Source: Cinclus cinclus (lineage: Eukaryota; Chordata; Aves; Passeriformes; Cinclidae). From it: 64,000 bases of DNA. The position numbers and the translations under genes are program-made. The notes beneath the pieces were generated by a model. That model ran no database searches, was not told the origin of the DNA, and saw nothing but the letters and a program-made list of their open reading frames with translations. The stretch's first letter is position 1; every line of letters starts with the position of its first letter. This document shows, piece after piece, positions 33,171 through 45,700 of this stretch. The DNA is taken from positions 8,708,148 through 8,772,147 of the forward strand of contig NC_085067.1 of assembly GCF_963662255.1 (NCBI RefSeq), read 5' to 3'.

Positions 33171-36100
33171 GTCCAGAGTCAAGTGTTTTAACAAATGTAT
33201 TTTAGAGGAATCATAGTGGAGTCTTGATGAACAGCATCATCCCCACAGACAGGCACTGTTGGGAATCTGGTGGTTTATTTATTTCTGTGGGACTAGGAGT
33301 GCCTGGCTGTGTGCTGAGCAGCTCCTGTCAGATCTCATTTCAGTTTGTCCAGCCCAGACACCTGACCTGGCTCTACTTTGGGGTGCTGGTTATGTGAACC
33401 TGGAATTAGCTCAAGTATCTGTAGGTTGCAGGTACAAGAGAAGCACAGCTGGCTGTTTTGATTTGTATATGTTTATGTAAATGCCTCATAAAATATCCCC
33501 CACTGGGACAAGCCAAAGTCACGCATCATAAAGATCAGCTCCTGTAATGGCTTATTTACAACTGCATTTGCCAAGGTAGTGAAAAAAAATATGCCTGTGT
33601 TTATAGGAAATTAATTTCTGCCCCTTCAGTGATCAGCCCTGAGCAAGAAAAAGACCTGAATTATCCCACTTGCTTCACTCTGGCAGAGAACTGCTCTTCA
33701 GAGCCTCCTGCAGTGTAATCTGGTGGGGATGTTTAATCAGAAAACCTTAAAGCAGCAAGGTCCCAATCCAGCCAACTCAGTGCTCCTGCAGCAAGCAGTC
33801 CTTCCCCAGCAAAGCACTAAATCACACCTTAATTTTACACCTGTGCAAAGCCCAGGTACAAGGCTGGGTTGAAGAAGGTGTGTAGGGGTTTTGCTGAAGA
33901 AGAATGGATTTTTGCCTTGGGCTTGAATTAGCATATAAAGAATTAAATACCTTACGATGCAGATCAGCAAGGTTATTTCAAAGCTAAAACAACCCAAGCA
34001 TGACAGGTCCCACTTAGGGAGGAACAGTTCTTGGTGCCTGTAGATGGTGCTCTGCCAGCTCCCTGTGTGGGTGAATCCACACTCATCCCAGATTTATGCA
34101 GCACCCCGAAATTCTCATGGCTTAGTGCTGCTCCCATGGCAGAGGAGGTCATGACTTTGCTGGGAATAAACCTTGAACACCTATCTACATGTAGAGGTTC
34201 TGCACAAAGAAGTTGGATTTTGTAAGAGTCTTGCCCTTCAGGGAAGATTTTTGTACCAAGAATGTAACTGCTGAATGCTGTGGGTAAACCAAACCTGAAC
34301 TAGTTATCTCTGCAGGACTTCTCAAGAATTAAAAAAGAGTAGGTGGAAATCTTGTTCAAACTGAAGCCAGCTATTAATTTGTCTATAATTCATTAATCAT
34401 AGGTTTTGTCCTGGAATCTGTTGCAAGGTAAGACTGACACATTTTTTTGCTATTTTTAAGAGATTCTGGCAGAGTAGACAGTGGTGTTGCCACCCTGGGA
34501 AAACCCACTTCAGGACAAACACTGCTCCTGCCCGAGCTAAAGCCCTGCTCTCCAGCCAAGATGCTCCCTCACAATTTGGTGCCACCAGAGGCTCCTCTGC
34601 AGCTGGGCTGCCCTGGAGCAGGGCTTGAGGGTGTGAGATCTGTTTGGTAAGAGAGGCAAACCCCTGTGCAGTGGCTGCTGATGGAAGCAGGGCTTCCATC
34701 TGTCCCTTTGTGGCCAAAGATTAATCCCATGACAGCTAAAGAGCAGCAGATATGGGCAGATGTTCAAATTAAGTGTTTTATCTATATTTATCACCCCTCC
34801 CTATGTGTTAAATCTAGCCCTGGCTGAGCCCAGTCGGTGAAAGAGAAGTCTGTTTTCTTGCATGTCCCCCTTAAAATTTGAGGAGTTTCCCTGACAAAGT
34901 GATGCATAGTTATGGGCTCAGTAAATGGTACAGTGATTTATGGCTTACACACTGTAAATCAATAAAAAGAATCACAGACATTGACAGCACGTTCACAGCC
35001 CATTTCTTTAAATGGAAGGCACTTTTCTATCCTTCCCATTTCAGACTGGTTGGCCCACAGGGAGGTTCCTGCCACTAACAAGTGCTGAGAGAGTCTTTAT
35101 AAAGCTTGTAAAACCTACATCTTATATAATACTTTTCCTTAAATGCCCTTTCTTGCTGTATCATCATTTCCAGTCATAGAAACCATGTCCTGCACCCTGG
35201 CTTCTCCTGGACGGTATATGGACAAAAAAAAAAAAGAAAAATCTCCTGTGTTTTTAGCCCCACTGCCTTCCCAGGGTTGGTATAAATCCCCCTGAAGGTG
35301 TATTTGGTTTGTGTGAGGTGGGTGTGTGCTGCAGGTCCTGGGGAGATGCAGCACTAAGGGAATTTCCCCTGGGCAGAAAGGTGTGGTGGGGCTGCCCAGG
35401 AGCTCTGGGTGCTGCAGGCTGGGTTTGGAAGGGAAGGAGGGAGCCCACGGAGGGATCCTCATGCTCTGCCCTCTGCTAGCAGTGTGTGGGCTCAGGGCTG
35501 TGCAGGCCAGGTCGCCAGTGGGGACCAAGAGCCTGGTGCCAGCCAAGTACCATTATTTACATATAGATACCAGTCCTGCAACATGTTTAACTGCTCTGTT
35601 GAAACGGGCCATAAATGGGCCATAAAAGTCAGCCCATTTAAGTCTGGAGAAGCATTAAGAGACTCTTCAGTGTTGGATGAGTTATGAATAGTCCACAGCC
35701 CAGCCAGCTTCCAGAGATGCTGGAATCCTGGCTGCTCTGAAGGATCCCTCTGTGAATATCTGCTGGCTATTCTTCCCTAGGGCAGCCAGTAACAGCCTGG
35801 ACAATTGCACAGGTATCCTTCAACCAAGCTCCTAACACTTGTCTACACTCTAAGTAGCAACAGTCAGCAACTTGTTAAAAGTTGCAGGCTATAAGAAAAT
35901 GTCTTTTAGAAATTCAGATTTTTTATAAAAGCTTCCACCTGCCTTTAACGACAACAGGTGTTGCAGGTGTGTTTATCCCTTGGGAGCACAGCCTGTGCTT
36001 AGACATTCTTTGGACAAGCTGGAGACCTCCCAGAGGGTGCTGGTTTTAACATCAGAAGGGAACTAAACTCCAAATAAACCACCACCTTTCCCCCACTTCT

Positions 36101-36204
36101 TCTGGGAAGGGAGGGACAGAAAAGGAGAGACTCTAGGTTGAAATAACAGCTTACTTAAAGCACAAAGCAATGGAATATGACACATTCACTAACAACAGCA
36201 GAAT
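33171..36204. other. Unique sequence, no gene recognised
   Basis: Contains an A-rich run at about 35223-35240, an AT-rich block at 34880-35010 and a perfect CArG box at 35609-35618. Open frames up to 135 codons have no motif. No retroelement is recognised. Confidence 0.45.
35609..35618. promoter_or_regulatory. Perfect CArG (SRF-type) box
   Basis: CCATAAATGG fits CC(A/T)6GG exactly, and a near-match CCATAAAAGT follows 11 bases later within a direct repeat of GGGCCATAAA. SRF binds such sites. A single match can occur by chance. Confidence 0.25.
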
Positions 36205-36442
36205 TAATAGCAAAGGACACAGTCTCAAGCTGCCTCAAGGGAAAATTAGGAAAAAAAGTTTTGCACAGAATGAGTGATAAAGTACTGGAATTGTCTGCCT
36301 GGGAGGTGGTGGAGTCACCATCCCTTGATGTGTTTAAAAAAAGATTGGATGTGGCACTTGGTGCCATGGTTTAGTTGAGGTATTGGGGCATGGGTTGGAC
36401 TTAGTCTTGAAGGTCTCTTCCAACCTTGTGATTCTGTGAATA
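36205..36442 (+). mobile_element. CR1 LINE, 3'-end copy
   Basis: Runs from a CAAGCTGCCTCAAGGGAAA segment through GTCTGCCTGGGAGGTGGTGG and GGATGTGGCACTTGG to the tail GGTCTCTTCCAACCTTGTG followed by ATTCTGTGA. It is a different subfamily from the copies at 40.4, 49.6, 54.0 and 61.1 kb. 5'-truncated to about 240 bp. Confidence 0.85.
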
Positions 36443-36724
36443 CAAAGAAGAGAAGATGTTTGACCCACAGAAGGGTGTTCACCACCAGGACCAAAAAAAC
36501 ACAGATTGGACAGTTTCCCAGAGACTGCCCCCATGTGTCCCCAGACAAAGGTAATATGATGGGGGAGCTGCTGTGTCTAATGTCACACTCCCAAAAACAA
36601 AAGTAATCAGGGACAAACCAGCTCTGGAGGCTGGGTCATCCATGTAGAGGCTGTGCAGCCCCTCCCTGAGCTCAGCTCCTGCAGTTCCATGCACTGCTGC
36701 TCAACCCTCTACTACTCTGGAGAT
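36443..36724. other. Unique spacer
   Basis: Sequence between a CR1 copy and the minisatellite, with no recognised feature. Confidence 0.4.
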
Positions 36725-37120
36725 GCCATCCCTGCCACACAGACAGCACCCAGCACCTATCCCTGCTCTGGGGTGACATCCCTGCCATGTGCAGGGCACC
36801 CAGCACCCATCCCTGCTCTGGGGGTGACATCCCTGCCATGTGCAGGGCACACAGCACCCATCCCTGCTCTGGGGTGACATCCCTGCCATGTGCAGGGCAC
36901 CCAACACCCATCCCTGCTCTGGGGTGACATCCCTGCCATGTGCAGGGCACCCAGCACCCATCCCTGCTCTGGGGTGACATCCCTGCCATGTGCAGGGCAC
37001 CCAGCACCCATCCCTGCTCTGGGGTGACATCCCTGCCATGTGCAGGGCACCCAGCACCCATCCCTGCTCTGGGGTGACATCCCTGCCATGTGCAGGGCAC
37101 ACAGTACCCATCCCTGCTGA
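36725..37120. repeat. 50-bp minisatellite, about seven full copies
   Basis: The unit begins TCCCTGCTCTGGGGTGACAT and continues through CCCTGCCATGTGCAGGGCAC to CCAGCACCCA. Starts are at 36760, 36810 (51 bp, one extra G), 36861, 36911, 36961, 37011 and 37061. A partial copy starts at 37111 and a degenerate copy lies at 36725-36759. Most copies differ by only one or two bases. The unit holds the palindromic CCCTGCCATGTGCAGGG-like core. The minus strand has no stop codon in any frame, which yields long open frames (163, 136 and 183 codons) reading out the repeat; I treat these as artefacts. Confidence 0.95.
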
Positions 37121-38504
37121 TCAGCTGTGCCTTGGAGTGTCCCTTTTGGAGCCACAGGCCCATCTGTGGTCACTTCAGAGAAAACAGGAGGAGGGATCAG
37201 TGGGTGGCAGAGGGACCAGCTCCACAGGGGTTGGTGATAGCAGCAGTTCCTCTGCTGCAGTGAGTGAGGCAAGATGAGGCACTTCCCATTTCCCTGCGCA
37301 AACCTCACCCCCAGCTATGATGTGGGTGGTATAGAATAAACAACTTGGCCACACTCGTGCTGAACTGCACCATCCCTCTCTGCAAACACTGAGGAAATTT
37401 TGTGTCGTCTTTCTTTGTTTTGATGAGCGAGTAGGATACAGGCTTTGCATGATGGGCATTATCCATTGGATTACAACCCCTCATACTGCAACTGCCACCT
37501 CTTTCTTGTGTGCAAAAGTAAATGAAAAATCAGCCGTGATTCTAATTACTCTATGCTAATTGGGCTGCATTCAGGCTTCATTGATGATGCTATTATGCTG
37601 CAAGAAAACAAGGGCAGCATATGTACTTACCTTGCTCTACTTATCCTATGATTATTCTCTGTTAGTACAGAAACATCCTAAGGTATCAGCCTGCACACAA
37701 ATTAGCCCATGCAATGGACCACTGGAAGTTCAGCCCTGGAGCACATTCACTCTCTCTTTTTCAGCATCAAATGCAGTATCAGGGATGCCACAGCAGCTCA
37801 AAGCACTTTTATCTTGTATTGGGCTTAGCTTGTAACAGCATTTGCAGTCATGTGTTTCCTCACAAGAAAACACTTTTGTATTCCCACTCAATCCATCCTG
37901 ATGTCCTTATCTAATAGGATTTCCAATGCAGTTTCTCCATGGCTTCTGGAAATTGTGCTGCCTGGGGAAGCATCACCCTGGGCCTGGCAGCGCTCCTGTG
38001 CCCGTGCCTGCCAATTAGCCCTAGCTCTTGATCAGGGGGAGAAGGGCATTCCATGCTGGATTGCTCACTCCTGCTTTGCTACCTTGAGCAGAACTTGTCT
38101 TCTACTGTAAACTGGACTGAGACATTTGCATATTGTTTTTTTGCAGTAGTATCTAATATGCTGAGAACTCCTGGAGTCATTACAAAATCATCAGTGCTTG
38201 TTCCAGTGTGATATATTCTGTTTGTCTAGCTGGCTGTTTTCCTACCATATGTATTTATTGAAGCTGGCTGAGTATCTTATTCTGTGATGTTTTGCTTATT
38301 TATTCAAGAAGTAGTTCATAAAAATTCAGCCAAGCTTTCTGTCCTCAACATACAGAGATCTAATCGAGCTTTTGAACACACCCATCACAATAGCAACTGA
38401 ATGCAAAATTCCATGTGATTCAAAACCTGAATTCAAACTTGGTAGGAGCAAGGAAAAAAGTCTGCCTGCCCCTAAAACCATCCCAGTTATTACTCTGTGA
38501 AACT
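37121..38504. other. Unique sequence, nothing recognised
   Basis: No repeat or exon-like structure is evident; open frames are under 100 codons. Confidence 0.45.
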
Positions 38505-38796
38505 GTAATGACCTTAAGAGGTAAAAGAGGAAATTTCCTCAAGTTAAACCATGGGAGGTTCAAATTGGATATTTGGGAAATATATCCAAATATATATCCA
38601 AATAATTTCATGGAAAGGGTTGTGAAGCACTAGAACAGGCTGCCCATGGAAATGGGGGAGTCCCCATTCCTAGGAGTGTTCAGAATATGTGGAGATGTGC
38701 ACTTGGGGACACAATTCAGTGGTGAACATGATGGCAGTGCCACGTTGACACTCGGACTTCATGATCCTAACAACCTTGACAATTCTATGATTTCTC
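38505..38796 (+). mobile_element. CR1 LINE, 3'-end copy
   Basis: Contains the CR1 series GGAAATTTCCTCAAGTTAAA, ACTAGAACAGGCTGCCCATG, GGAGTGTTCAGAATATGTGG and the tail CAACCTTGACAATTCTATGA. A small local duplication of ATATATCCAAATA (about 38579-38603) is inserted in it. 5'-truncated. Confidence 0.8.
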
Positions 38797-40424
38797 CCTT
38801 TAAAGCACCTGGTAACTCAAACCACACTCCAGTGGGAGTCCCTGGGGAGTTTCTAGCAGGTGCCTGTCTCAGGCACCATCAATGAGTAAAGTGGTCATGA
38901 TATCATTCATGATTCAATATTGTGGTCTCATCAGGGAGACTGATTTGTGTTGCATTAAGCAAGACATGGTTGCTAATATCCACTGAGGTTTACATGGAAA
39001 AATTTAAAGCCTATTCCAGTATATTAAATGAGGCTGAAAAGCTTTGATCAATAATTTCCCTTGTATGAAAAATAAGAGATGAAAATGAAGGTAGATTGAT
39101 TCAAAATACTTAATGCCAGATACCAGCTGATGGAAGTACATTGTAAATAGCATTTTGTACAGTTGCCAATGAATTAGTCTAAATTGTGAGGGTGATGGAA
39201 ATGCGTTTTATAATGTTCATGTCCAGTTTAGTGGCCATTTACAAAATTTAGAAGAATATGAAATCCCCAAAGAGTAAGTGAGCAGCCAGCAAAACCCAGA
39301 GTAGCAAGCAGTGGTAGCTTGAAAATGAGATCTTGGAGTAGTTTATTAGACAAAAAAGCCAGAGTTCTTTACAAGCAAGAAGAATCAGTGCTAGTAGTGT
39401 TTTAAATTTTAAAATGTGTTTTCTAAGTACTTCCTTTTTCATCAACCCTCTATTTTACATGGAGATTATGATCTTTGGTGTGAAAGTGAACTGGACATGG
39501 TTTTTAAAGTTAATTTGGTAATAGAAGAACACTTCCTTCTCTGAAGAACCCTACACTGGACCGGGGTGGTTTGTGTAGGACTGTTCTGTATCTCAGCACA
39601 CTGATTTCTGCAGGGAGTCAGGAGAATTGTGCTCCTTCACTGGCTCACTGGGGTAGATGGTGACCTTGGGCAGTGATGACTCCTGGGGACAGCCCATGGT
39701 CCCAAGTGGAAGAGGATGCACAAAGAGACCTCAGGATTGAGAGCAATCACATGGTCCCTCACAGCTTGTCTCTCCCATGTGTGCAGAAGAGCCTTGCAGC
39801 CCTCCTCCCATTCCTCAAAGGTTTTTCTGGCTCCATCTTGCCCTGTGAGCTGTCCCAGGGCTTTTCCCAGCAGGGCTTGGGAAGGTTGCAGTGTGGGTCT
39901 ACTCCATGTCCTGAGACCACTGGGCAAACCAGCAGGAGATCCAGAAAGATCCATCCACGTTGCATCCCCTCGGGGTTTGGCTTTCATTTAGAAACAGCAG
40001 CGAGCACCAATTTTTGCTTATGTGCTCTCATGTGGGTGTAGTCACAAGGGAAAGGGCTCTGCACTCAGCAAATTTGGGTCTTAACCATTCAGAGAACTTC
40101 AATTTTGCTGATTTTTTTCTGCTTTAATGCATTATGGCACTGCAGTGCTGATATTGGAGCTGATTTCTGGCTGGAACCAAGACTTCCTGCAGACAGATCC
40201 CACTCGAGCAGTTCTCTGACAAGTGAGTGACAGCCAGGCTGCCTGCACAGGGGTCACTTGCACTTTTCGTCCTCCAGTGAGCCCTGAGGTTGTTTGGTTT
40301 TTCTTATCTTCTTAATGAATTTAGTAGGAAAGTCTCTGCTTCAAAATAGAAGGCTCTGGTGACAGCTCATTGCAGCCTTCCCAAGAGGTCTTAAAAAAAG
40401 AAAAAAAAAGATAGTGACTTTTTA
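38797..40424. other. Unique sequence, no gene recognised
   Basis: 38880-39240 is AT-rich and repeat-free. 39640-40040 has open frames of 116-122 codons on opposite strands over the same DNA without recognisable motifs. An A-rich stretch is at 40392-40410. Confidence 0.4.
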
Positions 40425-40706
40425 CTCAGCTAATAGTGATAGGGCAAGGGGAAATGGTTTCAAACTAAAGCAGGAGAGATTTAAATCGGCTGTTAGGAAG
40501 GAATTGTTCCCTGTGAGGGTGGGCAGGGCTGGCACAGGGTGCCCAGAGCAGCTGTGGCTGCACCTGGATCCCTGGCAGTGCCCAGGGCCAGGTTGGACAT
40601 TGGGGTTGGAGCAGCCTGGGACAGTGGAAGGTGTCCCTGACATGGCAGGGGTGGGACTGGATGGGCTTTGAGGTCCCAACCCCAACCATTCTATCATTCT
40701 GTGAAT
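40425..40706 (+). mobile_element. CR1 LINE, 3'-end copy (songbird-type variant)
   Basis: Shows GGCAAGGGGAAATGGTTTCA, the CAGAGCAGCTGTGGCTGC and CCTGGCAGTGCCC stretch, GGACAGTGGAAGGTGTCCC and the tail CCAACCATTCTATCATTCTG. The same variant occurs at 49.6, 54.0 and 61.1 kb, so this subfamily was active in this lineage. 5'-truncated. Confidence 0.9.
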
Positions 40707-41447
40707 GTCTTCTTGGGTGGAGCTGGCATTTGTAATAAAGCATTTTAGGTGCACTGATACCTTCCTGCTCCACAATCATATAATCAGGAGGAAAAAGAGT
40801 GTGAAGCTGCTGGTGCTAAAAAAGCAATGGCTAATGAAGAGTTTTGTCCTTTACTTTAGGGTGTTTTATTGGAATAGGAAGAAAATGCACCAGGGAGGGG
40901 CTCTGGAGTGCCCAGAGGGTTATGCTGATCACAAGTGCCAAAAGAAAAGTGCTGGAAAAGTAATATCTTCTCATGAGTAACAGGAAAACAGCTTTTTTTC
41001 ACTGTGATTCAGTCCACTAATTAGTTTCCAATACTCAGTCCACAGGATTTGTGCAGGAAATAGGTCTTTCTATTTATAAACTGTTGTTCTATCAAGTCAC
41101 AATTTTTAATTTGTGGCCTTGAGGATTTTCATTTCCTCCTCGTCAGGTGCATTTTAACTAAACTATGCTCCATCAGCACTGTACAAGCTGCTGCCAAAAC
41201 TACTCTGGGTGTCTCAGCCTAGGCCTTTGTGGGGAAAAGGGGAGCTGGAATAGGGCTGAGACCTCTTGACAGAAGTGACCAGGAGAAGTGACCTTTTCTC
41301 ACTTTCTGGCTCTTCTGTCTGCCCTTGGAGCCCTTTGGGCTGACTTCTGTGGCCAGGACTTGCTGTGGTGGCTTTCCCTCAGTTCCTGTCCAGTGTGCAA
41401 TCAGGAAAATCCATATAATCCAGAGAACTGGCTGGTTCTCCACAGCT
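40707..41447. other. Unique sequence, nothing recognised
   Basis: Short spacer between CR1 copies with no supported gene or repeat. Confidence 0.4.
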
Positions 41448-41545
41448 GATCACAGTCATAGGATATCTTGGGTTGGGAGGGAGCCATAAGGATCATCAAA
41501 GTGCAGCTTCTGGCCCTACACAAAATGGGGTCTGGAATCAGGATC
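41448..41545 (-). mobile_element. Short CR1 LINE 3' tail
   Basis: Read on the complement this is a CR1 tail of the 'GGGTCCCTTCCAACTCAGGATATTCTATG' kind. The plus strand shows AGTCATAGGATATCTTGGGT, then GGATCATCAAAGTGCAGC and CTTCTGGCCCTACACA. Only about 100 bp remain. Confidence 0.7.
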
Positions 41546-42039
41546 TATATTGCAAATCCTTTCCTGCTTTGGGATGCTGTGGGATTTTCATTTTCACTTG
41601 TTGAACAAAAGTGGCAAGCTTCCTTATCCAGTGTCGATGGTGTAAGTACAAAAATTCAGAGGATATTTCTTCAAAGATCTCATTTTGACTTAAAAAACAC
41701 AGTTGAGCTCTGCGTCATCCCTCCATATGTTTTTCTTGATATAAGAAACTTGTGATGAAAGTGAAGAGGCCTGCATTTTTTTCTCTGGCACTGCTTCCTG
41801 TGTTTCAAAACCATGTTCGGTATTTGCACACTCAAAATAGGCTCTTTCTGTTCATTCATACTTTTTCTTGGAGGTGATTAAGGGTGATAAAGGATAGAGC
41901 AATGCCTTTCTGAGAGCTAGGTGCACTGTAGGAGCATTTGAAATGCTTGTTAATGTTCCTACACGTTTCTTGCTGAGGAGAAGCAGGTGAGGATTAATGT
42001 GCATTACTCAGGGCCCCTGCCTGGCTGAACACATTCAAT
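41546..42039. other. Unique sequence, nothing recognised
   Basis: AT-rich spacer between two minus-strand CR1 pieces; no gene is supported. Confidence 0.4.
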
Positions 42040-42195
42040 TCACAGAATCACAGATTGGTTTGGGTTAGAAGGGACCTTACAGCTCATCTTGTTCCACCAC
42101 CTGCCATGAGGACACCTTCCACTATCCCAGGATGCTCCTGGCCTTGGACACGTCCAGAGATGGGGCAGCCACAGCTGCTCTGGGAAACAGGAGAA
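42040..42195 (-). mobile_element. CR1 LINE, 3'-end copy
   Basis: The plus strand begins CAGAATCACAGATTGGTTTG and continues GGACACCTTCCACTATCCCA, CCTGGCCTTGGACACGTCCA and GCCACAGCTGCTCTGGG. This is the complement of the CR1 end seen at 40.4 kb. It lies in opposite orientation to that copy, about 1.4 kb away. Confidence 0.85.
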
Positions 42196-42419
42196 GTCCT
42201 TCTTCTGAAGGCCGAGCCACATCCTTGGTATCTCCCAGGACCTGGGATGCTGATTCAGAGTTTTCTGAAGCCACTTGCACAGCAATGGAGGTCTCAGTGT
42301 AAATCTTCCTGGCTCTGGCCTTGGCATTGGGATGGTGAGTGCTGCTGCTGCTCAACTTGCAGAGCCCTTGGAATAAAACCCCCATTTACTTTACAAACTG
42401 AGCTCTGAGAGTGCAGCAG
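42196..42419. other. Unique spacer
   Basis: Short sequence between oppositely oriented CR1 copies with no recognised feature. Confidence 0.4.
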
Positions 42420-42780
42420 GGGGAATGCAAGAGGGGGTTTCCAGAGGCATCAAGTGATGACCCTTTGAAATGTGATGGGTGTCAAGAGGATGGAGCCAGG
42501 GTCTTGTCAGTGGTGCCAAGCAATGGCACAAGAGGAAGCAGGCAGGAACTGATGCCCAGGAAGTTCCACATCATCATGAAGAACTTCTCTGTGCAGTGAC
42601 TGTGCCCTGAACACGCTGCCTAGAGAGGGTGTGGAGTCTCCCTCACTGGAGATATTCCAGTACCCTCTGGACAATGCTGTGCCCTGTGCTCTGGGATGAC
42701 CCTCCTGGGGCAGGGAGGTGGCACCAGTGACCCCCTTGGTCCCTTTCTACCTGGCCCATTCTGTGATGCTGTGAATGTCT
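42420..42780 (+). mobile_element. CR1 LINE, 3'-end copy (second subfamily)
   Basis: Contains GATGGAGCCAGGGTCTTGTC, CAGGAAGTTCCACATCATCA, GAACTTCTCTGTGCAGTGAC, GGAGTCTCCCTCACTGGAGA and the tail CCCATTCTGTGATGCTGTGA. These follow a CR1 subfamily distinct from the 40.4-kb copy. Confidence 0.8.
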
Positions 42781-45700
42781 GGCCCTGCTTCCCATATTTC
42801 CCAGGAAATATTAGGGTAACTGCAGATGTTACTGTCGCGGAGGGAGCAGAAGCAGGAGGAATTACAGATATGCTTCACTGCCATTGCTCTAACAGCAAAC
42901 AAATAACCACCAATCAGCAAATAAGCCCATAACATTTTCCCCCAGACACTGTCCTCAGATGGCCTGTTTGTGCTAATCCTCCTCAGCACTGAATCACATG
43001 CCAGGCAAAAACCCCCAGACCTCTGAGTGAGAGATTTTAAACTTACTGTCTGGGAGAAAACTCCCCCCCAAGGCTGGCTTGGAGCTTGTACCAAACAACC
43101 CCAGGCCCTGGGCTGGATGCTGAGGCTGTGGCTGCATTTTGAATCTGCTGCTAATTCATAAACATCACAAGCAGTTGATTTCAGCTGAACCCCTTGATTT
43201 AATTACACTCTTGTATACAATGGGGACCTTGTGTTTTCCTATATGTAATGAATATTAAGCTGATAGCCCTGTAATTTCCTGTGCCAGGCTTGCTCTCATT
43301 TTTTGCATATTGATACCACATTTGGTTTGTTATTTTCCAATTTTCCAGTCTTCTAGACTTGTGCTCAGCGAGTTCTCCATAGTAATTGCTGTTGGCACAC
43401 ACATTTCCTTCCTCAAATCTGTTCTAACACACAGCAACGAATTCTGTCTCATCCTAGAGATTTGCTTGGGTTTCAATTTCTCTTATTTATTCATTGTCTT
43501 GAACTCGGCAGCCCTGGAATCACACAGGACTCTGGATATAATTTCATATTCCACAGTTTTAATTTCCTCCTTTATCCTAGGCATCCCCTCTTCTCCCCCA
43601 CGTGCACACGTGGATGGTTTTTATCTGACCCTGTGACCTTCTGCTGTTCATAAGCCACTTTAGTGCTGCTTCCTCAGAAACTCCCACCCAAATGTGAACA
43701 CTAAAATGGATTTAAATGTGGCAGCATCAAAAATAATGCTGATATTTACTCAGCTTTCTTGGTCTCTTGGTGTGTTTGGTGCTTGTCCAGCTTTTTCTCT
43801 CGATCTTTGAGGTGCTCATCTGGGTGTGCCCTACCTTGCCTTTAGAGGTGAATAAAACTCTTTTTTTTGGATGTGATCTGGGCATTGGAAGGGTGTGGGA
43901 TGAAGACAATATACTTGGGGCAGTGTGTGAGGCTGCTTTTGTAGGACTTGGGTGGAACTAAACCAACAAACAAGTTGGCAACTTATCTGGGCTTTTATTT
44001 GGGCTAGAAAACAGACTAGAAAAAAAGTGTTAATCATGCAAGATATGTCAGCTGAGTGTCTATAAAAGCCAACCCCAGGTTGCTGCACTGGAGTACTGGA
44101 GAGGAATGCTTGGCCCTGAGAGAGTGTTTGATGCCTTTGCCTGTCACTGTTCTGAGAAATTAAGCAACTTAGGAGGAAAAAGGAAAAAAAAAAAAAAAAC
44201 CCAGACAAAAAGAAGGGAAAAAAGTAACACACTAACTGAATTTTCTCCATTTCCCAAGGGTCTGTGTGAAAATCAGCCTTCTGGAATATGCCCTAAGGAG
44301 GGCACCCACTTCCTGAAACCCTTGAGTTTATGGCTTTTGTCCAAAAAACAGTCAGCTGTGTTCCTGTGGAAATGCCAGGCAAGCTGTGTCCACTGCTGGT
44401 GCCTCTGGGTTCTCAGGCTTTTGGGCCCTTCTCCACCTCTCAGCTGCTTGTGACATTCAGGTCCTGAAGAAGCAGGGCCACCCTGGCTCCTGGCACCCCT
44501 CTGATGGCCACGGCACGAGGCGAGGTGCTCTTTTGCTGTGAGTCCAGAGCACCCTTTTCCATCCTGGAGTTCATTTCCCTGGCTGCAAAAGGAAAGCCAG
44601 ATGCCTTCTCTGTATTTCTTTGTGATTTCTTTCCAAGAATATTTACTAAGAAGAGTAATCCCATGGTGAAAAATCATTTTTTGCTGGAGCAAACAGCAAG
44701 AAGAGGTGTGCCCAAATCCTAAACCTGGCCTTTACCTATCACACACTTGACTGTACAAGGGAGGGGGGAAGCTGGCTGTAAGCACCTACCATTTGTATAA
44801 ATATATACCAGTCTTGCTGACTCATTTTTGAATTTGAAGTTGTATGAAGGCCAGGTTCTTCCTCAGGACTTAGAATATAGTGATATATATATATATATAT
44901 AAATGAAAGTATTTAATCTCAATTCTTGTGTTCTCCACCCATCCCTCAGAGGATTGACCAGTATATTTTAACCAGGTGTTAACCAATATAGTCTATTTTT
45001 GTACTCTAGCTTCCAGTTGGGTCCTCACTGTAGTGCCAGGGAGCAGCCAGAGCCTGAGGCTGATTCGTTTGCTGATCCTCTTGGGATCAGTGGATGAAGT
45101 AGTCACGTTGATGGTGGTGCTGCCACATGATGCAAATTTTTCTATTTTTGTCAGAAATGAGAGCCTTGGTGAACCGGAGTCTAGATCAAAGATACCGTAG
45201 CTGGAATCCTGCTTATTTTGTCACCTCTTTCTGCAGAGTAACCTACTTCTGGTGCTACCTTGTGCAATCAGAAGCAACCTGTGCAATTAAGAAACTGAGA
45301 GACATCTTTAGATGGCAAAGCTGTCAGATTCCTGTCTTTCCCAGTTGACTTTTATTTTCCTTAGTGCTCTTGAGGTCTCTTAGCTCCTTTCAAGAGACAA
45401 TTCATAGTCGCAGGCTCAGCAATTATTGATGCCTTCCTTTGTCAGACAAGCAGGGTATGTGAGCATGTGTGTACCACTCACAAGGTACATACCATTGGCC
45501 CAAATGCATCACTGAACAATGCATCAAATTAAAATTAGCAGCATAAACAACATTTCCTTACTGAAAACACCATTTTTACAGACCTAATTGCACCAACTCC
45601 TCATCCACACATATAAAAAGGGAAATAATCTCTATATATTTTTTTTCCTTGACTTTCTCTTATTCCTGCTGAGAGGGCTGGTTGTGGCTGTCACAGCAGG

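Noticed and set aside
36672..37308. Minus-strand open frames of 136-183 codons with 50-residue repeats (possible repetitive protein)
   Set aside because: They follow entirely from a stop-free 50-bp minisatellite read in each frame, and all three frames are open. There is no sign of a preferred frame.
39637..40041. Charged 116-codon minus-strand frame, possibly a gag-like or retrocopy remnant
   Set aside because: No recognisable family motif, and a 122-codon frame covers the same DNA on the other strand.
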